Source of the DNA: Calothrix sp. NIES-2100
Lineage (GTDB): Bacteria; Cyanobacteriota; Cyanobacteriia; Cyanobacteriales; Nostocaceae
DNA: 64,000 nucleotides
Assembly (NCBI RefSeq): GCF_002368195.1
Contig: NZ_AP018178.1
Span: 4,684,721 to 4,748,720, forward strand
Reading direction: 5' to 3'
Made by a program: the position numbers and the translations under genes. The notes under the pieces are model-generated. The model saw nothing but the letters and a program-made list of their open reading frames with translations, was not told the DNA's origin and searched no databases. Numbering within the stretch: position 1 is the first letter of the stretch; each line of letters opens with the position of its first letter. Shown here one piece after another: positions 50,555-58,562 of the stretch.

Positions 50555-52690
50555 GTGAAACGTTTAATCTCTAGCGTTGTGCTTACCAGCTATCTTCTGG
50601 GTATTGGTAGCGTTGCTATTCTACCGCTGCAACGGCAAGTTACCGCACAAGTACAGAAAAATGATGAGCTTTATTATACTTTCTATGGTCAAAAAATTCC
50701 TTTGTCTGTGCGTCAAGATACGGTAGCTGTGGCTTTTAAACCAGTCAGGACAAGGGGAAAAGCGCTGTTTCAGCAATTACAAGAGGATTTACGATTTGGT
50801 AGCTCCGGAGTTAGAGATATTGGTCAAAGTACTGGTTTAAATGTAGAAGTCAATCCTTTGGGTGCTAACTTTGCTTTAGTCAAACTACCAGCTTCTACCC
50901 GTGATTCTGTTACCAATTTACAACAGCTAATCCAAAAGCGGCCTTATGTCCAAGAAACTTTACCTGTATTGACTCGCATTACTGGAGATAGTCAGTCAGG
51001 GGAAAAGCAACAAACGATTGTGCTACCAAATGAAATTGTCGTCAATTTTGAACCAGGACTTTCCGATAGTCAAAAACAATTAATTTTAGTCCGAAATAAT
51101 CTAGAAGTTGTCAGACAGCTGCGTTTTAGCAAAAATCATTATTTAGTACGTCCTAAATCAATTTCTGGTACAGCAGTTTTATCTGTCGCCAATCAATTAA
51201 CGGATATGGCGGGTATTCAATCAGCCACTCCGAATTTTATCCAGTCTACATCTTATAAAACTCTGGCGACGAATTCATTAACCGAAACCCCCAACGCCAA
51301 AGCAAATCTGCAAAGTTTACTCGCTACTTTACCTCAACCTAAAGATACACCCCGCACTACATCTTTACTTCCCTTACAATGGCATCTCAACAGTACACCC
51401 AGGCGTGGTCAATTTCTACCCCGTACAGATATCCACGCTACGGAAGCTTGGAAAAACAGCAACGGCGGACGAGATGTGGTTGTGGCAGTCATTGATAGTG
51501 TGATTCAATGGGATCATGCAGATTTAGCGAAGAGTCTCTACAATTCTGGAAATAGTCCTGACAAATTACCCAATGAACAATATGGTTGGGATTTTTCTAG
51601 CGAGCGAGAAGGTGATGCAGATACGCGCCTTGATGCTGATGAACTTGCAACTGTAAAAGCACATTTTCAAAACACCTTTGTACTTTCATCTGCGGAATTA
51701 CTTAAGAAATATGCCAGTCTTGCTGAAGCATTAAAGCAGAAATTTCCTAACGCTTCCTCTAGTCAAATTGTACTTTACATCAAGAATTATATTCGTAATG
51801 AAATTGCTGCCGAATTTCATGGTACTTGGAGTGCTGGTGTGATAGCGGCTAATTCTGAAGATAAATCAGGCGTGTTGGGTGTTGCGCCTAATGCCAAAAT
51901 TCTCCCGGTGCGGGTATTTGGCTTGGGCGGTAAAATTGATTCGGTATCCTTGATTGAAGCTATCGGTTACTCTAACGCCCGTGGTGCAGATGTGATTAAT
52001 ATGAGTTTGGGTAGCTTACTCCCAGATGAAGGATTAACCGAGCAAATTTTTGATGTTCTGGATAATAACCCCAAGCTGGTAATTGTGGCTTCCGCTGGCA
52101 ATGAGAATTTAGATGGTGTGAGTTTCCCGGCGGCGATTCCCGGAGTTGTCTCAGTGGGGGCGACAAACGTTGTCGGAAATCGCACCGCTTACAGCAGCTA
52201 CGGTGGTGGTTTGGAAGTTGTCGCCCCTGGTGGAGATTTAACAAATGCTTCCAGTGGGGGGATTCTGACAACTGGCGGGACTTTCCTGGAAGGTTTTTGG
52301 CAGGGGATGAATGTGCCAGATTATGCTTGGGGTGTGGCTTTAGATCCCTTGGGTAAATATGTACAAGTTCAGGGTACTTCCTTCTCTGCGCCGGTGGTGT
52401 CGGGTGTGGTAGCGCTGATGAAAGGGGAAGATGGAGAACGGCGATTAAATCGAGATGGAATTGTGAAAATTCTCAAATCTACGGCGAGTTATAATGGTTT
52501 GACGCTGAGTAAAGGTGATATCAATCGCTACCGCTTGCAAGCAGATGTGGGATTTGGTTCTGCGGTGGATTTTCCATATGTGCGTCCTTCTGGGGTGTTT
52601 GGTAAGGCTAAACCTGTGACACCAGAACAGTATTATTTTGGTAGTGGGTTGATTAATGCTGAGGCGGCTGTGGCGCAAGTGAAGCGGTAA
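50555..52690 (+). CDS. Secreted subtilisin-family (S8) serine protease
   Basis: This 711-residue protein starts at GTG 50555 with GGAGA upstream. It has a signal peptide (KRLISSVVLTSYLLGIGSVA, about 1-32) and a long pro-region (33-290) with two fervidolysin-like propeptide units. The S8 domain has D314 in VAVIDSVIQWDH, H422 in EFHGTWSAGVIA (family consensus HGTHVAG, so W replaces H after the catalytic HGT) and S609 in VQGTSFSAPVVSG. A ~75-residue insertion between the Asp and His motifs is helical. It is a predicted extracytoplasmic protease, and its shared promoter motif ties it to the CHAT/caspase island. Confidence 0.92.
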   Translation: MKRLISSVVLTSYLLGIGSVAILPLQRQVTAQVQKNDELYYTFYGQKIPLSVRQDTVAVAFKPVRTRGKALFQQLQEDLRFGSSGVRDIGQSTGLNVEVNPLGANFALVKLPASTRDSVTNLQQLIQKRPYVQETLPVLTRITGDSQSGEKQQTIVLPNEIVVNFEPGLSDSQKQLILVRNNLEVVRQLRFSKNHYLVRPKSISGTAVLSVANQLTDMAGIQSATPNFIQSTSYKTLATNSLTETPNAKANLQSLLATLPQPKDTPRTTSLLPLQWHLNSTPRRGQFLPRTDIHATEAWKNSNGGRDVVVAVIDSVIQWDHADLAKSLYNSGNSPDKLPNEQYGWDFSSEREGDADTRLDADELATVKAHFQNTFVLSSAELLKKYASLAEALKQKFPNASSSQIVLYIKNYIRNEIAAEFHGTWSAGVIAANSEDKSGVLGVAPNAKILPVRVFGLGGKIDSVSLIEAIGYSNARGADVINMSLGSLLPDEGLTEQIFDVLDNNPKLVIVASAGNENLDGVSFPAAIPGVVSVGATNVVGNRTAYSSYGGGLEVVAPGGDLTNASSGGILTTGGTFLEGFWQGMNVPDYAWGVALDPLGKYVQVQGTSFSAPVVSGVVALMKGEDGERRLNRDGIVKILKSTASYNGLTLSKGDINRYRLQADVGFGSAVDFPYVRPSGVFGKAKPVTPEQYYFGSGLINAEAAVAQVKR

Positions 52691-52945
52691 TATCATGTCC
52701 GTTTGATTACTTACTAAATCCGAAGAACCCCACTCCGACAAAGCTGTGCTTTGTCCCCCCTCCCCGCAAGCGAGGAGGGGATTAAGGGGTTAGGTGCAGT
52801 GACTATGAGAATCATAACTAAATTATATTATGTCCGCTTGATTACTTACTAAATCCGAAGAACCCCACCCCGACAAAGCTGTGCTTTGTCCCCCCTCCCC
52901 GCAAGCGAGGAGGGGATTAAGGGGTGGGGTGCAATGATATTTTAC
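52691..52945. repeat. Tandem ~138-bp repeat, TATCATGTCCG family
   Basis: Two direct copies start at 52691 (TATCATGTCCGTTTGATTAC, directly after the subtilase stop) and about 52828 (TTATGTCCGCTTGATTAC). Each contains AAATCCGAAGAACCCCA, GACAAAGCTGTGCTTTGTC and a CCTCCCCGCAAGCGAGGAGG hairpin. A third partial copy lies at 54134-54230. Related termini bound the element at 54232-54568. Confidence 0.85.
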
Positions 52946-52992
52946 ATTTAAGGGACTTCCAAGTAAAAAATATTCCATTGCTATTGTTCACA

Positions 52993-53034
52993 GTCAACCG
53001 TCAACCGTCAACCGTCAACCGTCAACCGTCAACG
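52993..53034. repeat. 7-bp tandem repeat (GTCAACC, six copies)
   Basis: GTCAACC is repeated five times with a final GTCAACG. This is a short tandemly repeated repetitive (STRR) sequence typical of heterocystous cyanobacteria. It lies in the gap between the subtilase and sulfurtransferase genes. Confidence 0.95.
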
Positions 53035-53145
53035 ACTTTAACGGAATAATTTATTTTTTGGAATTCCCTAATTATGTTGACCTGACTTGAAAAAGTGCTG
53101 TGTACTAAGTAAAAAATACTAGCCGCTAGTCTAAGCGCCTCTTTT

Positions 53146-54021
53146 TCATCCGTCCTGGTGTAGGTAATTCATGACTCTATTATCAATCGGTAGGGAAAAG
53201 TCACTAGACCATTCATTCCAAGAGCCAAAGTAATTTCTCGCAGAAATTCCCGCTATTTGCAGTGCAATCAGGGTATTCGCCGCCCTGGAACCTTTAAAAC
53301 AGTAAATGTACACGATAGAATCGGCAGTAATTCCTACAGATTGACAAATTTCTAAGATTTCGGCTTTGGAGCGAAACATGGGGATTTCTGCGTCTGATGT
53401 CATCAGACGATGCCATTCTAACCAAACAGCGTTAGGGATTCTACCTTTGCGAGGACAAAAATCAGGAGCGTAGGGGGAAGAACTCAACCCAAGCCATTCA
53501 TCGCGATCGCGTACATCTAATTTAATTATTTCCGGATTGTTAATCGCTTGCAACATCTCGGCGGTAGTCACGATTATATCAGAGTTGGGATGCAATTTAA
53601 AGATGCTGCTTTGAGATAATGGGACTTCATTGGTAGTCGGTAATCCTGCTTTGAGCCATGCTCTATATCCGCCGTGTAAAATAGATACCTGAGTGCAACC
53701 CAAATATTTCAGCAAGAAAGCTGCTCGACAAGATTGACCATAACCTTGATTGAAACTATCTTCATACACAATTAAGGATTCTGCACCTGATATTCCTACC
53801 TGGCTGAGAATTTCTGTAAAATACTCATGCAATTTCTTTAATCCTGCTGGGTCAGAATTTTCTAAAAGATAAGTGAAAAATTCTCTGATATTTATAGCTT
53901 GCGGAATATGAGAAATAGCATAATCTGCTGGCGGGCGCGTATCGATAATCACAGTCTGTGATGACTTTTCTGCTAACAGAGACGTGATTTCTTGAGGAGA
54001 GATGAGGAGTTTTGTATTCAC
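53146..54021 (-). CDS. Two-domain rhodanese (thiosulfate/3-mercaptopyruvate sulfurtransferase)
   Basis: This protein has 291 residues. The N-terminal inactive rhodanese domain (1-135) has VIIDTRPPADYAISHIPQA, ESLIVYEDSFNQGYGQSCRA and LLKYLGCTQVSILHGGYRAW. The C-terminal domain (145-285) has IIKLDVRDRDEWLG and the active loop IYCFKGSRAANTL with the persulfide-forming Cys near residue 248. The loop CFKGSR differs from the CG(S/T)GVTA of mercaptopyruvate enzymes and is closer to the basic loops of thiosulfate sulfurtransferases. It is cytoplasmic. No operon partner. Confidence 0.85.
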   Translation of the reverse strand: MNTKLLISPQEITSLLAEKSSQTVIIDTRPPADYAISHIPQAINIREFFTYLLENSDPAGLKKLHEYFTEILSQVGISGAESLIVYEDSFNQGYGQSCRAAFLLKYLGCTQVSILHGGYRAWLKAGLPTTNEVPLSQSSIFKLHPNSDIIVTTAEMLQAINNPEIIKLDVRDRDEWLGLSSSPYAPDFCPRKGRIPNAVWLEWHRLMTSDAEIPMFRSKAEILEICQSVGITADSIVYIYCFKGSRAANTLIALQIAGISARNYFGSWNEWSSDFSLPIDNRVMNYLHQDG

Positions 54022-54133
54022 GCTTTCATGCTTCTGTTATCTTACCATGCAGCATTATCGCCCTGTTGCCGATTTGCGTTTGGGAAGCGAAATCACAGAA
54101 GTATGAATGTTAAATGTTATAGGTGAACTTTTG

Positions 54134-54230
54134 TCATATCATGTCCAGGTAATTACTTACCAAAGCCGAAGAACCCCACCCCGACAAAGCGTCGCTTTGT
54201 CTCCCCTCCCCGCAAGCGAGAAGGGGATTT
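54134..54230. repeat. Partial copy of the TATCATGTCCG repeat
   Basis: The sequence matches the tandem units at 52691-52945 (AAAGCCGAAGAACCCCACCCC, GACAAAGCGTCGCTTTGTC) and ends in a shortened G/C-rich hairpin just before the next element. Confidence 0.75.
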
Positions 54231-54231
54231 A

Positions 54232-54568
54232 TATCATGTCCGGTTAAACACCCATAGTTATACCAATTTGAAAAAAGAATGCGACAGATGGTAGTGCCCT
54301 CTAGAATATATTGATGTGTCGCAAACATTATTTGAATTGGTATTAGGATTGACGCGGGGACACGGAGACACCGGGACGCGGAGAGGTTTTTATTATGGGT
54401 AATTAGGCGGACATCATATTAGGGGTTTTCAAGGATAGGTATTTTGTATTTGGTCATTTTTTGGCTATTTCAGCTGATGCTTAAATCCTGAAACGGCCAA
54501 ACCACGTTAAGTACGCAAGAACCAATGATTAGATAATGGGAATCATAACTAATTAACCGGACATGATA
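54232..54568. mobile_element. 337-bp non-coding element with perfect 16-bp terminal inverted repeats, nested
   Basis: TATCATGTCCGGTTAA (54232-54247) and TTAACCGGACATGATA (54553-54568) are exact inverted repeats. Inside lies a second palindromic element (about 54261-54342) with TACCAATTTGAA and TTGAATTGGTA termini, related to sequences at about 49566-49662 and 59815-59893. The right end abuts the stop codon of the PLP decarboxylase gene. No transposase is encoded. It is probably a MITE with a second insertion inside it. Confidence 0.7.
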
Positions 54569-56122
54569 TCACAGAGATGATTTCAAAACTTTGAGACTAG
54601 AGAGACTTAAATCTTGACAGCCAGTAATAAATCCACCTGTGGCTTGGATTTGTCGCAAGTATGCGATCGCAGTTTTGGTAATTAACTCTCCCGGCATTAA
54701 TATCGGTATGCCTGGGGGATAGGGACAAACGATTTCTGCACAGACGCGATCGCTCGTTTCTTCTAGTGGTAAAGTTTCTGTAGTCCTGAAAAAAGCTTCG
54801 CGGGGAGAAATTTGCACAGAATTACCCACCATAAAAACATCATCCCATAAAAATAACCCCCTCCTCCCTGCCAAAGAAAATTCTCTTGCTTCACTTCCCC
54901 CCCTCCTCGCTTGCGGGGAGGGGGTAGGGGGTGGGGTAATCTCAGCTAAGGTAGTCAAACCTTGAATTAATTTTTCAATATCAGCTTGGGTGTTGCCGAG
55001 ACTAATAATAAATGTGAGATGTTGCTCTGATGCGAATTCCGCCGTCACCCCTAGTTTTTCATCTAAAATTTCCTCCGCCGCAAATCCGGTTAAACCTAAG
55101 CCGGAAACAGTGACAGTCAGGCGGGTTTGATCCAAAGCGACAAAGCCAGAAGACCTCACCCCCAGCCCCTCAGAGCAAGCAGAGAGGGGAGGTGATAAAA
55201 TTGATAATCGGGGAATTTGGCTAATTTTGGTTCTCGCTAACTTTGCTAATTCCAAAGTACGGGACATTAGCTGTTTACCAGACAGCGCCATTTGCTGACG
55301 GGCTGCATCGAGGGAAGCTAAGAGTAGATAACTGGGGCTGGTAGACTGGACTAATTGCAAAGCTTTATTTACACGGTCAATATCAATTCTGTTTCCTTGC
55401 AGATGTAACATGGAAGCTTGGGTCATTGCAGCCAGAGTTTTGTGGCTGGATTGGACAGTTAAATCTGCACCTGCGGCTAAAGCTGGGGTAGGTAATTGGG
55501 GATGAAAAGCAAAGTGTGCGCCGTGGGCTTCATCCACCAGTAAAGGGATATTATATTGATGGGTGATTTGGGCGATCGCTTTTAAATCTCCACAAACACC
55601 GTAATATGTGGGGTAAACTACCAACACTGCTTTGGCATCAGGATGCTGTTGCAGCGCAGATTGGACAGCCCCTGGTGTAATACTGTGGGCAATATCTAAA
55701 CCTGCGTCATATTCAGGATGAATAAAAATTGGTATAGCACCGGAGAGAATTAAACCGGCGATCGCCGATGAATGGACATTTCGTGGCAGAATAATTTTAT
55801 CCCCTGTGCCACAGGTTGCGAGAATAGCTGCTTCGATTCCACAGGTAGAACCATTCACCAAAAACCATGTTTGTTTCGCGCCAAAGGCTTCAGCTGCTAA
55901 TTGTTGCGCTTGGAGAATTACCCCTTGGGGTGCAAACAAATTATCTAAATTTCCCAACTCAGTTAAATCAGCGCCAAACACCGCTTTACCCAGTAAATCA
56001 GCCAAAGGTTGCGCAATTCCCTCGCCGCGCTTATGTCCTGGGGTGTAAAAAGGCGCGTGGGGATTTGTTGCACAGGCTTTTAAGGCGGCGATTAATGGCG
56101 TTTGATTTTGATTGAGCATCAT
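54569..56122 (-). CDS. Orn/Lys/Arg decarboxylase-type PLP enzyme
   Basis: This fold-type I PLP decarboxylase has about 517 residues from ATG 56122 (MMLNQNQTPLIAALKAC). The longer frame from 56194 adds only translated repeat sequence (FQSKIQNLKSKIG). N-terminal motif APFYTPGHKRGEG is at about 24-36, LVDEAHGAHFAFHP in the middle, and the PLP-binding Lys in LTVQSSHKTLAAMTQASML. It is the cyanobacterial class of arginine/lysine/ornithine decarboxylase that starts polyamine synthesis; the substrate cannot be fixed here. Two G/C-rich repeats lie in frame in the C-terminal third (PPLSACSEGLGVRSSG; PPPTPSPQARRGGSEARE), an unusual load for a conserved enzyme. Confidence 0.85.
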   Translation of the reverse strand: MMLNQNQTPLIAALKACATNPHAPFYTPGHKRGEGIAQPLADLLGKAVFGADLTELGNLDNLFAPQGVILQAQQLAAEAFGAKQTWFLVNGSTCGIEAAILATCGTGDKIILPRNVHSSAIAGLILSGAIPIFIHPEYDAGLDIAHSITPGAVQSALQQHPDAKAVLVVYPTYYGVCGDLKAIAQITHQYNIPLLVDEAHGAHFAFHPQLPTPALAAGADLTVQSSHKTLAAMTQASMLHLQGNRIDIDRVNKALQLVQSTSPSYLLLASLDAARQQMALSGKQLMSRTLELAKLARTKISQIPRLSILSPPLSACSEGLGVRSSGFVALDQTRLTVTVSGLGLTGFAAEEILDEKLGVTAEFASEQHLTFIISLGNTQADIEKLIQGLTTLAEITPPPTPSPQARRGGSEAREFSLAGRRGLFLWDDVFMVGNSVQISPREAFFRTTETLPLEETSDRVCAEIVCPYPPGIPILMPGELITKTAIAYLRQIQATGGFITGCQDLSLSSLKVLKSSL

Positions 56123-56347
56123 ACCAATTTTGGATTTTAGATTTTGGATTTTAGATTGAAAACCCTGAACACAAGGCTGTTCTAAGATTTTCAAACAATA
56201 CTACATATCCCAATTTGGTATTACAGCTATTGTCGGTTTACTGGTACTTTATTTTCATGCAAGTCCCTTATCCCGAAAGCTTTTCTTTGGTGTGTGGATG
56301 AATTTTTTAAATGTCAAACAGAAATTTCGCTGAATTTTCCCGCCAAA

Positions 56348-56377
56348 ATTAACACGCTCTTAAACCTCGCTTGATTG
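56348..56377 (+). promoter_or_regulatory. Candidate Pho box upstream of phoD
   Basis: Three 8-mers at exact 11-bp spacing, ATTAACAC (56348), CTTAAACC (56359) and CTTGATTG (56370), match the cyanobacterial SphR consensus of PyTTAAPyPy(T/A) repeats separated by 3 bp. They lie 54-83 bp before ATG 56431. Individual matches are 5-6 of 8. Confidence 0.5.
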
Positions 56378-56430
56378 TGGGTTGGTAGTTTCGGTTGTAA
56401 AAACAGAGACACTTTCAACGAGGAGTGAAT

Positions 56431-58002
56431 ATGGATTTTATAGATAGCGATCACCTGTTAGACTATCATTGCAGACGGCGGAGTTTTTTGCTAGGTGCAG
56501 GATTCTTAACAGGGTTAGCGGTGACTAGCCAATGGCGTCCAGCGATCGCAAAGCCTAAATTTTCCGACTATCCCTTTAGCCTTGGTGTCGCTTCTGGCGA
56601 TCCTTTACCGGATAGTGTTGTTTTATGGACTCGACTAGCTCCCAATCCCCTATATGGTGGGGGAATGCCATTAGAAAATATTGTAGTGCGGTGGGAGGTT
56701 GCCCTTGACGAAAATATGAAAAAAGTTGTGCAAAAAGGCAAAGCCTTAGCAACTCCAGAACTAGCACACTCAGTACACGTTGATGTCCGTGGCTTAGAAC
56801 CTGAGCGTTGGTACTGGTATCAGTTTAGAGTAGGAAATGAACTTAGTCCAATTGGGCGGACTCGCACAGCTAGCGCACTCCATTGTTCTCTCAAACAACT
56901 TAACTTCGGCTTTGTTTCCTGCCAAGATTGGCAAAACGGCTATTACACAGCCTATCAACATCTAGCAGAAGAAGAACTTGATTTGGTAGTTCATCTTGGT
57001 GACTACATTTACGAATACGGCCCAGAATTGGGAAAACCACGCCAACATAACAGTTCGGAAATCTTCTCTCTAGCTGACTACCGCAACCGTCACGCTTTAT
57101 ACAAGACAGATCGAAATTTGCAAGCGGCTCATGCTGCCTTTCCTTGGATAGTAACTTGGGACGATCATGAAGTTGAAAACAACTACGCCAACCTGATACC
57201 GGAAGAGAATCAAAGCAAAGAGGCATTTGTCATGCGGCGAGCCAATGCTTACCAAGCATACTACGAACATATGCCTTTGCGTCAGTCTTCCTTACCCAAC
57301 AAGTCAAATATGCAGCTTTATCGGCGGTTCACCTTCGGTAATTTAGCTGAGTTTAATGTGTTAGATACCCGCCAGTATCGTACCGACCAACCTTGTAATG
57401 ACGGACTCAAACCCCGTTGCGTTGAAGCTTTCGATGCCAATGCTACCATGACAGGAAAAGAACAAGAGCAGTGGCTATTTCGGGGATTAGATAAATCGCG
57501 ATCGCGTTGGAATGTGATTGCTCAACAGACTATGCTAGCTGAATATGATTTTGATGGTCGCCCTGAAATGGGAGTATTCAACATGGATCAGTGGGATGGT
57601 TACGTAGCTGCAAGAAATCGATTGCTGAACTTTCTGCAACAACGCCGACCTGCTAACCCTGTGGTAATTACAGGGGATATCCATTCTAGTTGGGTACACG
57701 ACCTGAAAGCAGACTTTAACAACCCAGCCTCAACAACAGTTGGTACAGAGTTTGTCGGAACTTCCATTTCCTCTGACTTCCCAACCGGGTTTATCGCCCC
57801 AGTTCAAGCAGCGTTGAAAGACAATCCCCACACAAAATTCTTTGATGGTGCTTTTCGCGGCTATGTCCGTTGCAAACTCACCCCAAAACTCTGGCAGAGC
57901 GATTATCGCGCTGTATCAACTATTATTAACCCTAATGCTTCTATTAACACCCTAGCTTCGTTTGTCGTGCAAAACGGTCAACCAGGCGCACAACGGGTGT
58001 AA
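56431..58002 (+). CDS. phoD: PhoD-type alkaline phosphatase
   Basis: The protein has 523 residues from ATG 56431, chosen over GTG 56425 because AGGAG overlaps the latter. A Tat signal CRRRSFLLGAGFLTGLAV is at about 13-30. The PhoD N-domain covers about 45-140 (FSLGVASGDPLPDSVVLWTR). The catalytic domain has NFGFVSCQDW, VVHLGDYIYEYG, VTWDDHEVENNYAN, and VVITGDIHSSWVHD near 415. These hold the Ca/Fe ligands, including the Cys of FVSCQDW and the Asp/His set. It is an exported phosphodi- and monoesterase that releases phosphate from organic compounds. A candidate Pho box upstream suggests induction by phosphate starvation. Confidence 0.95.
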   Translation: MDFIDSDHLLDYHCRRRSFLLGAGFLTGLAVTSQWRPAIAKPKFSDYPFSLGVASGDPLPDSVVLWTRLAPNPLYGGGMPLENIVVRWEVALDENMKKVVQKGKALATPELAHSVHVDVRGLEPERWYWYQFRVGNELSPIGRTRTASALHCSLKQLNFGFVSCQDWQNGYYTAYQHLAEEELDLVVHLGDYIYEYGPELGKPRQHNSSEIFSLADYRNRHALYKTDRNLQAAHAAFPWIVTWDDHEVENNYANLIPEENQSKEAFVMRRANAYQAYYEHMPLRQSSLPNKSNMQLYRRFTFGNLAEFNVLDTRQYRTDQPCNDGLKPRCVEAFDANATMTGKEQEQWLFRGLDKSRSRWNVIAQQTMLAEYDFDGRPEMGVFNMDQWDGYVAARNRLLNFLQQRRPANPVVITGDIHSSWVHDLKADFNNPASTTVGTEFVGTSISSDFPTGFIAPVQAALKDNPHTKFFDGAFRGYVRCKLTPKLWQSDYRAVSTIINPNASINTLASFVVQNGQPGAQRV

Positions 58003-58030
58003 ATCTCCACCACTTATTTCAATATACAAG

Positions 58031-58058
58031 GGTGCGTTGCGCTAGGCGACAACGCACC
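58031..58058 (+). terminator. Terminator hairpin after phoD
   Basis: GGTGCGTTG (58031-58039) pairs with CAACGCACC (58050-58058) around a 10-nt loop, followed by TTAAATATTT, 29 bp after the phoD stop. Confidence 0.7.
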
Positions 58059-58199
58059 TTAAATATTTGACGGGGCGTTAGCTTAGGGCACAACAATGTT
58101 CATTGGGTTTTAAATCTCTTACCCCTCACGGGGATGGAAAAATTGAGCGTAGTTGGTGATGCGATCGCATTCGCTAAAATAATTAAACTTCTACAAAGC

Positions 58200-58227
58200 A
58201 ATGCCCAATGCCCAATGCCCAATGCCC
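58200..58227. repeat. 7-bp tandem repeat (AATGCCC, four copies)
   Basis: AATGCCC occurs four times in a row and continues as AATGAC. It is an STRR-type repeat in the otherwise empty 58059-58313 interval. Confidence 0.9.
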
Positions 58228-58313
58228 AATGACAAATGACCATTTAGGAAGATGTCACTAACTTAACTTCTCCTCTAGCGTGGAAAAGTCGCATAAATTA
58301 ATTGAGACTTTCC

Positions 58314-58523
58314 ATGATTAAACCTACAGCCATTTCCATACCCGATCCACAAATTCCCACACCAGGGCCAAATCCCCTACCCAGTCCTGAACCCACACCA
58401 AGCCCCAACATTCCCCAACCCATCCCTGAACCAGTACCTGAACCGATTCCCCAAACAGTACCCGCACCGATTCCCCAAACAGTTCCCGGAACAATACCCC
58501 AAACAATTCCCGAACCTGTTTAA
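58314..58523 (+). CDS. Small proline-rich protein
   Basis: The protein has 69 residues from ATG 58314; the TTG at 58302 is in frame but less likely. Almost the whole chain is a PxP-type repeat with alternating Ile/Val-Pro pairs (PEPVPEPIPQTVPAPIPQ). There is no signal peptide, membrane helix or Cys. It would be an extended polyproline segment. I do not recognise a family. The gene ends 39 bp before ychF and may be its leader cistron. Codons vary between repeats, which favours selection on the peptide over a simple DNA satellite. Confidence 0.5.
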   Translation: MIKPTAISIPDPQIPTPGPNPLPSPEPTPSPNIPQPIPEPVPEPIPQTVPAPIPQTVPGTIPQTIPEPV

Positions 58524-58562
58524 ATTATCCTTGGTAATGTAAGCCAACATCTAAAACCTAAA

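Noticed and set aside
31652..52690. Craspase-type (type III-E CRISPR) system because of TPR-CHAT
   Set aside because: No Cas7-11 effector, no Cas1/Cas2 and no CRISPR array are in the window; both TPR-CHAT proteins carry signal sequences, unlike the cytoplasmic Csx29.
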